Origin: Treponema sp. JC4
Lineage (GTDB): Bacteria > Spirochaetota > Spirochaetia > Treponematales > Treponemataceae
DNA: 38,893 nt
Assembly: GCF_000260795.1 (NCBI RefSeq)
Contig: NZ_AJGU01000024.1
Coordinates: forward strand, 1 to 38,893
Direction: 5' to 3'
Position numbers and translations under genes: made by a program. Below the pieces are notes generated by a model. That model was not told the origin of the DNA, did no database searches, and saw only the letters and a list, made by a program, of their open reading frames with translations. Each line of letters starts with the position of its first letter. Positions within the stretch are counted from its first letter, which is position 1. Below are positions 8,627-17,259 of this stretch, piece by piece.

Positions 8627-8655
8627 ATTTTATCACTGTAATTTTAATATTGCAA
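8627..8655 (-). promoter_or_regulatory. sigma-70 type promoter of the M13 peptidase gene
   Basis: On the minus strand, -35 TTGCAA (8655-8650) and -10 TAAAAT (8632-8627) are separated by 17 bases. The predicted start near 8620 leaves a short leader of about 20 nt containing AAGGAG before ATG 8600. Confidence 0.6.
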
Positions 8656-8693
8656 TTTTTCACTTTCTAGTTTTTTTTATATGGGAAAAGTGC

Positions 8694-8699
8694 TATAAT
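8694..8699 (+). promoter_or_regulatory. extended -10 promoter of the acyltransferase gene
   Basis: TGCTATAAT is an extended -10 (TGN-TATAAT) with only a T-rich stretch at the -35 position. It is followed by AGAGGA (8716-8721) as ribosome-binding site before ATG 8728. It is back to back with the M13 promoter. Confidence 0.55.
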
Positions 8700-8727
8700 T
8701 GCCCTAAGCTTTTATAAGAGGATAATA

Positions 8728-9621
8728 ATGGGTCAGACCTTAAAAGAAAAATACAGCAGCGTTTTTACTGAAATCATGAAACTTTCTAAAGCTGCCGCAA
8801 AAATTGATGAAACAAAGGTTTATGAAGAAGCAAACCTTGAAACTCGTAAATACATGTACAAACTTCTGGACGACAATTTTAAGCCGGATTCAGGTTTGGG
8901 AAATATCGAAAATTTTAAGGCTTTTTATGACGCAGTAACAAAGGAAGGAAAATCAGGCCTCATCCTTATGGAGCATTACACAAACCTTGATTTGCCTGCA
9001 ATCCTTTATCTTCTGGAAAAGGAGGGCGAACCATGGGCAAAAGATTTTGCTTCACGTATCGTTGCTGTTGCCGGAATGAAGCTTAATGAAGCAAGCCCTG
9101 CTGTACGTGCCTTTACAGAAGGCTTTACCCGCGTTGTAATCTACCCTACCCGCAGTTTGAACGCCCTGGAAGCAAAACAGGTAAGTGAAGAAGAACTGAA
9201 GGAAGAAGAGCAGAGAGCCCGCAAAATCAACTTTGCCGCAATGCGCGCAATGGATGGTTGTAAAAAACGTGGTCAGGTAATTCTTGTATTCCCAAGTGGT
9301 ACCCGCTATAGACCAGGAAAACCTGAAACAAAACGCGGACTTCGTGAAATCGACAGCTACCTGCGTCTTTTTGACTGCATGATTCTGGTTTCTATTAACG
9401 GAAATGCCCTCAGAATCAATCCTGAAAGTCCGGATGACATGCTTTCTGATATCTGTGAGCAGGATACTGTAACTTTAACAGCCAGCCCTGTAATCAATTG
9501 TAAGGAATTCCGTAATGAAGTTCTTGCAAAGGTTCCTGCTGACGATCCGGATCCAAAGCAGAAAACTATTGATAAAGTTATGGCTGTGCTTGAAGAAATG
9601 CACAATAAATACGAGAAATAG
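8728..9621 (+). CDS. PlsC-like glycerophospholipid acyltransferase
   Basis: A 297-residue protein with the acyltransferase block I motif HYTNLD (H83-x4-D88) and a block III-like FPSGTRYRPG at residues 189-198, the layout of glycerol-3-phosphate / 1-acylglycerol-3-phosphate acyltransferases. FPSGTR replaces the more common FPEGTR. The long stretch before block I and no obvious membrane helix suggest it may be nearer the soluble glycerol-3-phosphate acyltransferase branch than classical PlsC; I cannot decide which acyl position it uses. Its role in phospholipid synthesis follows from the family. A strong terminator closes it, so it is probably monocistronic. Confidence 0.8.
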   Translation: MGQTLKEKYSSVFTEIMKLSKAAAKIDETKVYEEANLETRKYMYKLLDDNFKPDSGLGNIENFKAFYDAVTKEGKSGLILMEHYTNLDLPAILYLLEKEGEPWAKDFASRIVAVAGMKLNEASPAVRAFTEGFTRVVIYPTRSLNALEAKQVSEEELKEEEQRARKINFAAMRAMDGCKKRGQVILVFPSGTRYRPGKPETKRGLREIDSYLRLFDCMILVSINGNALRINPESPDDMLSDICEQDTVTLTASPVINCKEFRNEVLAKVPADDPDPKQKTIDKVMAVLEEMHNKYEK

Positions 9622-9626
9622 AATTT

Positions 9627-9663
9627 TAAAAGGTGACTTTGTGCTCAAAGCCACCTTTTTTTA
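9627..9663 (+). terminator. rho-independent terminator after the acyltransferase gene
   Basis: AAAGGTGACTTTG pairs with CAAAGCCACCTTT around TGCT, followed by a run of T. It separates the acyltransferase from the purine genes. Confidence 0.85.
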
Positions 9664-9686
9664 TAAAAAGTACCTGGAGTTTTTTT

Positions 9687-10424
9687 ATGTCAAAGGTTGA
9701 TTTATTCAATGAAGCTGGCAGCGTTAGCTACCCTGGACGAGGAATCGTTGCAGGCCTCAGCGCTGATGGAAAATTTGCAGTTTCTGCCTACTGGACTATG
9801 GGACGCAGTGCCGGAAGCCGCAACCGTATTTTTGTTGTAGAAGATGAAAACGGAAGCGAAGTTGTACGCACAAAGGCATTTGATCCAAGCCTGATTGCAG
9901 GTGACCCAAGTCTTATCATTTATGCAGCTGTCCGCCAGCTGGGAAACAAAACAATTGTTACAAACGGAGACCAGACTGACACAATTTTTGACGGCATGAA
10001 AAAAGGCCTGAGCTTTGAACAGTCTCTTTTGAGCCGTAAATATGAGCACGATGCTCCAAACTATACTCCACGCATTTCAAGTCTTCTTGATGTAGAAGGC
10101 GGAAAACTCCGCTATGCACTTTCAATTCTTAAGAGCGACGAGGGAAATCCTGACTGCACCCTGCGTCAGACTTTTGATTATGATAACCCTGCAGCAGGAG
10201 AAGGCCGTTACATCCACACTTACCAGGGTGACGGAAATCCTCTTCCAAGCTTTAGCGGAGAGCCTGTAAAAGTTTCAATCGATGCTAAAGGCGGCGACCT
10301 CAATGCCTTTGCTGATAAACTCTGGGCTTCTTTGAATGAAGACAACAAAGTATCGCTTTTTGTACGCTTCATCGAAATAGCAACTGGTAAGTATGAAGAA
10401 AAAATCATCAATAAAAATAAGTAG
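9687..10424 (+). CDS. purO: IMP cyclohydrolase, archaeal PurO type
   Basis: I start at ATG 9687 because CTGGAG lies just upstream and the family begins at about this point (LFNEAGSVSYPGRGI). The 245-residue product resembles the PurO-type IMP cyclohydrolase family, with YPGRGI, the SAYWTMGRSAGSRNRIF block, NGDQTD and the later YTPRIS. It would close the ring of FAICAR to give IMP, the last step of purine synthesis. PurO is best known from archaea; most bacteria use the N-terminal domain of PurH. The next gene supplies the preceding step, so the two form a functional pair 24 bases apart. Confidence 0.88.
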   Translation: MSKVDLFNEAGSVSYPGRGIVAGLSADGKFAVSAYWTMGRSAGSRNRIFVVEDENGSEVVRTKAFDPSLIAGDPSLIIYAAVRQLGNKTIVTNGDQTDTIFDGMKKGLSFEQSLLSRKYEHDAPNYTPRISSLLDVEGGKLRYALSILKSDEGNPDCTLRQTFDYDNPAAGEGRYIHTYQGDGNPLPSFSGEPVKVSIDAKGGDLNAFADKLWASLNEDNKVSLFVRFIEIATGKYEEKIINKNK

Positions 10425-10448
10425 AAAAAGACAAGGAATTAATCTAAT

Positions 10449-11636
10449 ATGTCACGCATGAACGAATTACAACTTAAATACGGATGCAACCCGAACCAGA
10501 AACCGGCGCGGGTTTTTATGGACGATGGTAGCGACCTTCCAATCACAGTTTTGAACGGAAGACCGGGCTATATCAACCTTCTGGACGCTTTGAACGGCTG
10601 GCAGCTTGTAAAAGAGCTTAAAGAAGCAACTGGACTTCCCGCAGCAACAAGCTTTAAACATGTTAGCCCTGCCGGAGCCGCTGTTGGGCTTCCTCTTAGC
10701 GACACACTCAAGCAGATTTACTTTACTGACGGCGTTGAACTTACTCCGCTTGCCTGCGCTTATGCACGTGCCCGCGGTGCTGACCGTATGAGTTCATTTG
10801 GTGATTTTATTTCACTTTCTGATGAATGTGATGAAGCAACTGCCCTTTTGATTAAAAAGGAAGTTTCTGACGGTGTTCTTGCCCCTTCATATTCAGAAAA
10901 AGCTTTGGAAATCCTCAAGGCTAAGAAAAACGGAAACTATCTTGTAATTCAGATTGACCCAAATTACGTTCCTGCAGACTTGGAAAAGAAGCAGGTATTC
11001 GGTGTAACTTTTGAACAGGGCCACAACTTCCTTAAAATTGATGAGCAGTCTGCCCTTTCAAACATCGTAACAAAGAATAAGACTTTGAGCGAAGATGACA
11101 AAAGAAACCTCATTATCTCCCTTATCGTTCTTAAATACACACAATCAAACTCTGTTTGCTTTGTAAAAGACGGTCAGGCAATCGGAATAGGGGCTGGACA
11201 GCAGAGCCGCGTTCACTGTACCCGCCTTGCAGGCCAGAAGGCTGATAACTGGTGGCTTCGTCAGTCGCCAAAAGTATTGGGATTGCAGTTTGTAGACGGC
11301 ATTAAACGTGCAGACCGCGATAACGCAATCGACGTTTACATCGGCGAAGAATACATGGACGTTCTTGCTGAAGGTAAATGGCAGAATATCTTCAAGGTAA
11401 AACCAAGCGTTTTCACCCGCGAAGAAAAAGCAGAATGGATTTCTAAGAACACAAACGTTGCTCTTGGTTCAGATGCCTTCTTCCCATTCGGCGACAACAT
11501 TGAGCGGGCAAGAAAATCCGGCGTAACAGTAATTGCCCAGCCGGGCGGTTCAGTTCGCGATGACCAGGTAATTGAAACAGCCGATTCCTATAACATGACA
11601 ATGGCATTCAACGGAATCCGACTCTTCCACCACTAA
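10449..11636 (+). CDS. stand-alone AICAR transformylase (PurH C-domain only)
   Basis: This 395-residue protein carries the AICAR formyltransferase domain of PurH, including the catalytic Lys-His pair in TSFKHVSPAGAA (K70, H71), SNSVCFVKDGQAIGIGAGQQSR and the end segment SDAFFPFGDNI...GSVRDDQVI. It has no N-terminal MGS-like IMP cyclohydrolase domain, which would come before this point. It transfers a formyl group from 10-formyl-tetrahydrofolate to AICAR, giving FAICAR for the PurO enzyme encoded just upstream. AAGGA at 10432-10436 is a rather distant ribosome-binding site; ATG 10458 is a possible alternative start. A terminator follows directly. Confidence 0.93.
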   Translation: MSRMNELQLKYGCNPNQKPARVFMDDGSDLPITVLNGRPGYINLLDALNGWQLVKELKEATGLPAATSFKHVSPAGAAVGLPLSDTLKQIYFTDGVELTPLACAYARARGADRMSSFGDFISLSDECDEATALLIKKEVSDGVLAPSYSEKALEILKAKKNGNYLVIQIDPNYVPADLEKKQVFGVTFEQGHNFLKIDEQSALSNIVTKNKTLSEDDKRNLIISLIVLKYTQSNSVCFVKDGQAIGIGAGQQSRVHCTRLAGQKADNWWLRQSPKVLGLQFVDGIKRADRDNAIDVYIGEEYMDVLAEGKWQNIFKVKPSVFTREEKAEWISKNTNVALGSDAFFPFGDNIERARKSGVTVIAQPGGSVRDDQVIETADSYNMTMAFNGIRLFHH

Positions 11637-11637
11637 A

Positions 11638-11672
11638 AAAAAAGGCTGTCCTTTGCAGGGCAGCCCTTTTTG
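11638..11672. terminator. bidirectional terminator between purine genes and lipoprotein gene
   Basis: GGCTGTCC (11644-11651) pairs with GGGCAGCC (11658-11665) and is flanked by A9 on one side and T5 on the other. It can stop the + strand transcript of the AICAR transformylase and the minus strand transcript of the lipoprotein. Confidence 0.85.
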
Positions 11673-11705
11673 TATTTATACTCTAATATTAAGTATTATT
11701 TTATC

Positions 11706-12308
11706 CTATTCTTCTACAACTTCTGTTTCAGCAGTTTCTTCTGTGCTTGTAGCTTCTGCATCAGTTGTGATTTCAGCTTCAGTAGTTTCCTCTTCTGTAA
11801 CAGTTTCTACTACAGGGATTTCAGCTTCTACATCAGCCTTTACTTTTACTGCAAGTGCAGATACTGTTGCTGTTACAGAGCTTTTAGCGCCTGATTCACG
11901 TTTTACAGAAATATCCTGTGTAACATAGATGAGAGCATCAGCATTATTGTATTTTGCTACATTAAGAAGTTTGTAAGTTGCAAGAGCAATGGCTCTTTCT
12001 TTTACAGACATGTTAGCTGGAATATTTGAACCGATAAAACCGTAATTGCCATCATCTCCCTTAAGAGATGCGTTGTTGATTTCTTTTATTCCAGTTGCAT
12101 AGTTCTTTACTTCACGTTTAATTGCACTATTTGATGCAATAACAGTTGCACTTTCTGTAATGCGGCCAATAATTGTGTACTGGTCACGATTCAGAGAAAC
12201 CTGAGTTTCCTCCATGGTTGCCTTTGTTCCAGATGGAATGCTTGCACATGAAACAAACAGTGCAGAAATGAATAGAGCTAAAGTTACTTTATAGAATACT
12301 TTTTTCAT
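11706..12308 (-). CDS. lipoprotein of unknown function with acidic T/E-rich tail
   Basis: A 200-residue protein with a good ribosome-binding site (AAGGAGAG). The signal peptide ends in a lipobox-like ALFVSC, so Cys21 is the probable lipidated residue. The middle part (about residues 30-140) contains DGNYGFIGSNIPANMSVKERAIALATYKLL and NADALIYVTQDISV, resembling small Treponema/Bacteroides lipoproteins that handle a repeated stress-like domain, but I cannot name the family. Residues about 165-200 are low-complexity Glu/Thr/Ala (VTEEETTEAEITTDAEATS), probably disordered. It sits alone between two terminators. Confidence 0.75.
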   Translation of the reverse strand: MKKVFYKVTLALFISALFVSCASIPSGTKATMEETQVSLNRDQYTIIGRITESATVIASNSAIKREVKNYATGIKEINNASLKGDDGNYGFIGSNIPANMSVKERAIALATYKLLNVAKYNNADALIYVTQDISVKRESGAKSSVTATVSALAVKVKADVEAEIPVVETVTEEETTEAEITTDAEATSTEETAETEVVEE

Positions 12309-12375
12309 AAAACTCTCCTTTTTAATATTTTCTTAGAATAAATTATCACAAAATAGAATTCTTTTCTATATAACA

Positions 12376-12406
12376 AAAAGAAAAAAGGCACTCTTTCGAG
12401 TGCCTT
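12376..12406 (-). terminator. terminator of the alpha-galactosidase gene
   Basis: On the minus strand AAGGCACTC and GAGTGCCTT form a 9-bp stem with a 4-base loop followed by a T-run (the A-run 12376-12386 on the + strand). It lies 6 bases after the gene's stop codon. Confidence 0.88.
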
Positions 12407-12411
12407 AAGTT

Positions 12412-14730
12412 TTATAGCCTTTCTAACACTATCTGGACACTTCCTCCGTACTGTGGCTTATACGGAATGAAGAGGCCAGCGTTCATCAGCTTTTCACCGG
12501 AGGTAGTTACGTCGGCTGGGAACGGTGCAAATTCACTTTCTGGAATCGGGAACGGGAAGTCTGCAAGCATAGCACGGATTGTAGCGCTCTTGTAGCAGGT
12601 CAGGCGGTATTTTGCCTTTGGATCCAGGCCGGCAAGTTTTACCAGCTGGGTTTCCGGGTTGCCTTCAGGGAACTTCCAAACTACAGTGAGCACGGCCTGT
12701 TTTTTGTCTTTTGAAACAAGGTTCCAGGCAGTGTAGTCTGTACTTTCGGCAGGACTTGGCTCGTCCCACGGAGTTCTAAGACGGTAAAGGTCACCAAACT
12801 GAACTGTGTGGCGGATTTTTTTGTAAAGTTCTACCTGTTCTTTGATTTCCTGGAGTTCAGGCTGACTGAGTTTATTCAAATCAAGCTCGTAACCAAAGCT
12901 TCCTGCCATTGCGCAGTGGCCGCGTTCAGAAAGCATTGTGATTCTGCCTGTCTGATGGTTAGGAACGGCACTTACGTGGCAGCTCATCGCAGAGGAAGGA
13001 TATGCGATTGAGGTTCCGCCCTGAATTGCGAGTCTTGAAAGTCCGTCTGTGTTATCGCTTGTCCAGCACTGAGGCATATAGTAAAGGAAGGCAGGATCAA
13101 ATCGTCCGCCGCCGCCCGAGCAGGATTCAAAAAGCACATGCGGGAAGCGGGAAGTTACGTTTTCAAGCAGGCGGTAAAGTCCCAGATAATATTTGTGGCT
13201 TGTTTTTCCCTGATTTTCAGGACTTGCAGAACCGCTTGCAACTTCTGTCTGGGAACGGTTAAAGTCCCACTTAACGTAGTCGATTGCAACGCTGCTGAGG
13301 ATTTTACTCAAAGTTTCTGTCAGGTAATCTACAACTTCGTCGCGGCTAAGGTCCAGCACAAGCTGGTGGCGGCCCAGAGTTCGCGAACGGCTGTCTACGT
13401 GCAGGCACCAGTCAGAATGCGCACGGTAAAGATCACTGTCCGGAGAAATCATTTCAGGCTCAAACCAGAGACCAAATTTCATTCCACGCTTGTGGATTCC
13501 GTCTGCAATTTCCTCAAGTCCGCCTGTAAGCTTTTTGGTGTTTACATACCAGTCGCCAAGAGAGCTTCTGTCATCATCACGCTTTCCAAACCAGCCGTCA
13601 TCAAGAACAAAAAGTTCGATTCCTTCTTCTTTTGCCTTGTCTGCCAGCTTAAAGAGCTTTTCTGCATTAAAGCTGAAATAGGTTGCTTCCCAGTTGTTGA
13701 TTACAATAGGGCGCTCCTTGTACTGCCATTCGCCGCGGCACATATTGTCGCGGTAAAGGTCGTGGTAAGTGCGGGAAAGCTGGCCAAGTCCCTTATTGCT
13801 GTAAACCATTACAACTTCCGGGCTTTCAAAAGTTTCACCAGCGTCCAGCTTCCAGTTGAAGTTATATGGATCTAAGCCAATCTGAACGCGGCTCATGTTG
13901 AACTGGTCAACTTCAACGCCGGCTGTAAAGTTTCCGCTGTAAACCAGGTTGAAGCCGAAAACTTCACCTGTAGTTTCTGTGGCATTGTAATCTGCAAGTG
14001 CAATAAAAGGATTCTGCTGATGGCTGGAAGTTCCACGGCGGCTTTCTATGCTCTGGATTCCCGGCACAAGCGGTCTCCAGATTGCGTGACGTTCGCGGGC
14101 ATGGGCACCGGAAAGCTGCAGCATTTTGTAGCGGCTTGTCATAAAGTCCAGGCTGGCACTCATCACACGGCGGAGAGTTACAGATTGATTTTTGTAAATG
14201 CCTTCTGCCGAAACGCTGTCGTTTTTTACCACCGTTCTGCGGCAAATTACGTCGCGGTCATTCCATACTGTATATATCAAGGTTACCGAAATGCCGGTAA
14301 CAGGGTCTTTCAAATTAAGTTCAAGGCTGTCTGCCTCGCTGTCTTTTTTTGTATAAGTTGCAGGAAGCCCCTTTATTGGAGTCTTTCCCTTATAAATTTT
14401 ATGTGATTCATAAAAAAATTCCGAAATTGTAGTACCGTCTGCGCAAAGAGCTTCAAAGGCGCCTATGCGAAAATCCGAGCGTCCATTTGTCGGAAATTCC
14501 TGCTGCAAAGAGTTTAAAGAAAAATCAGCCTTGCCATGAAGTTCTTCAGGAACAGGAGCAAATGCGCGGTCAATCAGAGGCATAGAGCAAATGTCGTCGT
14601 CCCAGTCGTCAATGCGCGAAATCCATCCGCCATGCAAAACGTAGCGGTTGTCGTAAATTCTTATAATATAGCTTGATGACGGCGTATTTAATAAGAAAGA
14701 ATTTGTGTTTTTATTGAACTGAATGCTCAT
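12412..14730 (-). CDS. GH36 alpha-galactosidase
   Basis: 772 residues, the usual size of bacterial GH36 alpha-galactosidases (AgaA/RafA type). The order fits: N-terminal beta-supersandwich, then the barrel with VINNWEATYFSF, ELFVLDDGWFG and KFGLWFEPEMISPDSDLY, the nucleophile in YVKWDFNRS (Asp489), SCSGGGGRFDP, and the acid/base Asp559 in QCWTSDNTDGLSRL. It has no signal peptide, so it acts in the cytoplasm on galactosides (melibiose, raffinose type) imported by the transporter encoded upstream. GAGGA precedes the ATG. It is the last gene of the operon led by the permease at 18144, separated from the binding protein gene by a long palindrome. Confidence 0.95.
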   Translation of the reverse strand: MSIQFNKNTNSFLLNTPSSSYIIRIYDNRYVLHGGWISRIDDWDDDICSMPLIDRAFAPVPEELHGKADFSLNSLQQEFPTNGRSDFRIGAFEALCADGTTISEFFYESHKIYKGKTPIKGLPATYTKKDSEADSLELNLKDPVTGISVTLIYTVWNDRDVICRRTVVKNDSVSAEGIYKNQSVTLRRVMSASLDFMTSRYKMLQLSGAHARERHAIWRPLVPGIQSIESRRGTSSHQQNPFIALADYNATETTGEVFGFNLVYSGNFTAGVEVDQFNMSRVQIGLDPYNFNWKLDAGETFESPEVVMVYSNKGLGQLSRTYHDLYRDNMCRGEWQYKERPIVINNWEATYFSFNAEKLFKLADKAKEEGIELFVLDDGWFGKRDDDRSSLGDWYVNTKKLTGGLEEIADGIHKRGMKFGLWFEPEMISPDSDLYRAHSDWCLHVDSRSRTLGRHQLVLDLSRDEVVDYLTETLSKILSSVAIDYVKWDFNRSQTEVASGSASPENQGKTSHKYYLGLYRLLENVTSRFPHVLFESCSGGGGRFDPAFLYYMPQCWTSDNTDGLSRLAIQGGTSIAYPSSAMSCHVSAVPNHQTGRITMLSERGHCAMAGSFGYELDLNKLSQPELQEIKEQVELYKKIRHTVQFGDLYRLRTPWDEPSPAESTDYTAWNLVSKDKKQAVLTVVWKFPEGNPETQLVKLAGLDPKAKYRLTCYKSATIRAMLADFPFPIPESEFAPFPADVTTSGEKLMNAGLFIPYKPQYGGSVQIVLERL

Positions 14731-14766
14731 ATATATCCTCTAAATTGTTTGTAACGAAAATTTTTT

Positions 14767-14874
14767 GCAAGGAAAAGCAGCGGCGAGCGAACCAATAGGC
14801 AGTCCTCGAGGGGCATTCTTTCCGTAAAACCGATATGGTTCTGCCTCGTGGTTCGCCGACGTGCTTTTTCTTGC
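14767..14874. repeat. long imperfect palindrome between binding-protein and GH36 genes
   Basis: The left arm GCAAGGAAAAGCAGCGGCG... mirrors the right arm ending in ...CGCCGACGTGCTTTTTCTTGC. About 34 bases on each side pair with few interruptions, and the loop region contains smaller CTCGAG and ACCGATATGGTT hairpins. It lies inside an operon, so it could stabilise the upstream message or give graded read-through. Its sequence does not match families A-C. Confidence 0.75.
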
Positions 14875-14898
14875 ACAGGCCTTAAGTCTTACAACGAC

Positions 14899-16227
14899 CT
14901 ATTTGAAAAGATTCAAAATCTCTTTATTAGAATCCTTAAGTGCAGATTCAACATCTTTCTGACCAAGGAAAATCTGGTCGAAAGTACGTGTCATAATCTG
15001 ACCAATCATAACTGAGTTATCTACGATTGGGTACAAGAAAGTTCCGTTTGGAGCTTTAGCTTCGTCTGTGAATGCAGAAACATCCCAGTTCTTGCTTGAG
15101 TACTTGTTCAAAGCGTTGTTTACACCAGATTCAATAGCTGGGAATACAACACCGTAAGAACCGATGATATCCTGAGCTTCCTGGCTTGCAAGATATTTAA
15201 CCCAGAGCCATGCTTCTTCTTTGTGTTCTGAACCAACCCAGATAGAGTCACCAAGACCGTTAATCATAGATTTGCGGCCAGCTGGTCCTTCAGGAAGGCG
15301 AGCGAATCCAACATCAAATGCACCGTTGTTTTTGTAAGCACCAATCATCCATGAACCGTCGAATACCAGAGCTGCTTTTTCTGAGTTGAAGATTGAAGCT
15401 GAACCGTTTGAAGTTTCTGTGTAAGGAGCAGAGAAACCTTCATCCTGCATTTTCTTCATCCATTTGATTGTGTTTACAAAGCGTGGATCATCATAGTGGT
15501 AGTTTGCATCATAAAGTCCGTCTGTGTATGTCCAGCCTGTAGAGCAAGCCAATCCAGAGAACTGAGCCTGTCCGCGGTCATCACTATGAGAAAGTACAAG
15601 ACCGTACTGAACAACATTCTTTTTGTCGAATTTAGGGCTAAGACCGTTGTTTCCGTTAGCATCTACAGAAAGACGTTTAATCATCTTTTCAAAGCTTCCG
15701 CCGTCTGTAGGATTCCATGTAAGGTTATTGAGTTCATCATGGCTTACACCAGCTGCATCAGTAAGGTGCTTGTTGTAAACGATAGCGATTGTATCCCAGT
15801 CCTTTGGAAGACCGTAAGTTTTTCCGTCCTGACTCTGCCAGAGTTTTTCAAGGTCGTTCATGTAAATACCAGTATTTACATTGTCGCGTTTGATGTAAGG
15901 AGTCAAATCAACAAGCTGATTTTTGCTTGCGAAGTCCATGTATTTTGCAAGGTGGTCTGTGAAAACATCACCAGCAGTTCCACCAATCATTTCTGTCTGA
16001 AGACCAGTCCAGTAGTCATCCCAACCAAGTTGAACAATAGAGATTTTAATTCCTGGATTTTTTTCCATGAACTTATCTGCCGCTGCCTGATAAGCCGGAA
16101 GCTGAGCAGAATCCCAGAGCTGGTAGCGGATTGTTACTTCCTTGCCGCCTTTTTTGCCGCAAGAAACAAAACTGAGTGCCATAAGACCTGCCAAGGCACC
16201 AGCCAAAACTTTTACACATTTTTTCAT
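14899..16227 (-). CDS. sugar ABC transporter solute-binding lipoprotein
   Basis: I start at ATG 16227: TAGGAGGA is directly upstream and the product then begins MKKCVKVLAGALAGLMALS with lipobox SFVSC. The 442-residue mature-type sequence (EVTIRYQLWDSAQLPAYQAAADKFMEKNPGIKI, DVFTDHLAKYMDF, GSWMIGAY) is that of a family 1 extracellular solute-binding protein. Context with two MalFG-type permeases and an alpha-galactosidase indicates binding of alpha-galactosides; that substrate is inference. The protein would be anchored by lipid outside the inner membrane. Confidence 0.92.
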   Translation of the reverse strand: MKKCVKVLAGALAGLMALSFVSCGKKGGKEVTIRYQLWDSAQLPAYQAAADKFMEKNPGIKISIVQLGWDDYWTGLQTEMIGGTAGDVFTDHLAKYMDFASKNQLVDLTPYIKRDNVNTGIYMNDLEKLWQSQDGKTYGLPKDWDTIAIVYNKHLTDAAGVSHDELNNLTWNPTDGGSFEKMIKRLSVDANGNNGLSPKFDKKNVVQYGLVLSHSDDRGQAQFSGLACSTGWTYTDGLYDANYHYDDPRFVNTIKWMKKMQDEGFSAPYTETSNGSASIFNSEKAALVFDGSWMIGAYKNNGAFDVGFARLPEGPAGRKSMINGLGDSIWVGSEHKEEAWLWVKYLASQEAQDIIGSYGVVFPAIESGVNNALNKYSSKNWDVSAFTDEAKAPNGTFLYPIVDNSVMIGQIMTRTFDQIFLGQKDVESALKDSNKEILNLFK

Positions 16228-16263
16228 ATATTTCCTCCTAAAAAATGAAAACAAAATCAAGAT

Positions 16264-16333
16264 GGTAAAGCTAAAAAAAGCAGTGCTTTTTTCTTAACGC
16301 TTTGCTATTTATCAAGAGCCGATAAATCGGCTC
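16264..16333 (+). repeat. family C two-hairpin element, copy 1
   Basis: The order is GGTAAAGCTAAAAAA, a first hairpin (AAAAAAGC / GCTTTTTT), the constant segment TTAACGCTTTGCTAT, then a second hairpin GAGCCGAT-AA-ATCGGCTC. The copy at 20049-20127 has the same constant segments but different stem sequences. It lies between the malG-like permease gene and the binding-protein gene, antisense to them. Confidence 0.75.
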
Positions 16334-16340
16334 ACTCACA

Positions 16341-17240
16341 TTATTTAAACCCGTTAAATCCGATTGAATTAACGATTTTCTTTCCCATAAAGCTGTAAAT
16401 AATCATAGCCGGAACAATTGCAAGTACAGTTCCCGCCATCATACCAGACCAGTCAGGCTGTCCCTGAGGAGTCTGCGAACGGAATACGCCCAGAGCAACT
16501 GTCAAAGTACGAAGCTCTTCTTTTTTACCAACAATCAAAGGCCACATATAGTCGTTCCAGCTGTTGATAAAGGTTGTTACTGCAAGAGTAACCAAAGCAG
16601 TCTGCATCAAAGGCAGAATAATCATAAAGAAGGTTTTGTACTGACCGGCACCATCAAGATAAGCCGCCTCTTCAATTTCCTTATTAATGCCCAAGAAGAA
16701 CTGTCGCATGAAGAAAACTCCGTAAGGCGTCATAAAGAAGGCCGGCGCCACAATTCCCGCGTAAGTGTTCAAAAGCTTAAGCTGACGGATGAAAACAAAG
16801 TTAGGAATCATCATTACAACGCCAGGAACCATCATTGCAGCCAGAATCAAAGCAAAAATCTTGTTGCGACCAGGGAATTCAAGACGGGCAAAACCGTAGC
16901 CTGCCATCGAGCAGAAAAGCACCTGAAAAACTGTAGTCAAAATCGCAACTACAAGCGAGTTACGAAGATTAATCAAAAAGTTTACGTGCTGGCCGGTACC
17001 ACCAAGTGCAATCGCTTCCTGAGCCGGAATCAAACCAAGAACGCGGGCATAGTTTTTCAGCGTAAGCTGGCTTGGAATCATGCTGGTAGATTCAGCAAAA
17101 ATCAGCTTGTGAGGTGTCAAAGAAGTTCTGACAACCCAGAAAAATGGAAAAAGCGTAATCAAAAGAAGGAGCACAATCACCGCAATTACAAGCACGCGGC
17201 CAATAGCACTTTCAGCCTTATATTTGTCTATTTTATTCAT
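16341..17240 (-). CDS. sugar ABC transporter permease, MalG type
   Basis: I start at ATG 17240 (second of two adjacent ATGs) because AGGGGG is 6 bases upstream; ATG 17243 is possible, and the longest frame would overlap the previous gene. About 299 residues with six hydrophobic segments. The EAA loop EEAAYLDGAGQYKTFFMIILPL, which contacts the ATPase, is clear, as is the C-terminal SIGFNGFK ending typical of MalG/MsmG. It partners with the permease encoded just upstream and the binding protein downstream. Confidence 0.93.
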   Translation of the reverse strand: MNKIDKYKAESAIGRVLVIAVIVLLLLITLFPFFWVVRTSLTPHKLIFAESTSMIPSQLTLKNYARVLGLIPAQEAIALGGTGQHVNFLINLRNSLVVAILTTVFQVLFCSMAGYGFARLEFPGRNKIFALILAAMMVPGVVMMIPNFVFIRQLKLLNTYAGIVAPAFFMTPYGVFFMRQFFLGINKEIEEAAYLDGAGQYKTFFMIILPLMQTALVTLAVTTFINSWNDYMWPLIVGKKEELRTLTVALGVFRSQTPQGQPDWSGMMAGTVLAIVPAMIIYSFMGKKIVNSIGFNGFK

Positions 17241-17259
17241 CATAATCCCCCTGAATCCC

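Noticed and set aside
8601-8663. Upstream start of the M13 peptidase adding 21 residues
   Set aside because: It would place a charged, non-secretory segment ahead of a perfect signal peptide, and the AAGGAG site serves ATG 8600; the extension also runs through the promoter.
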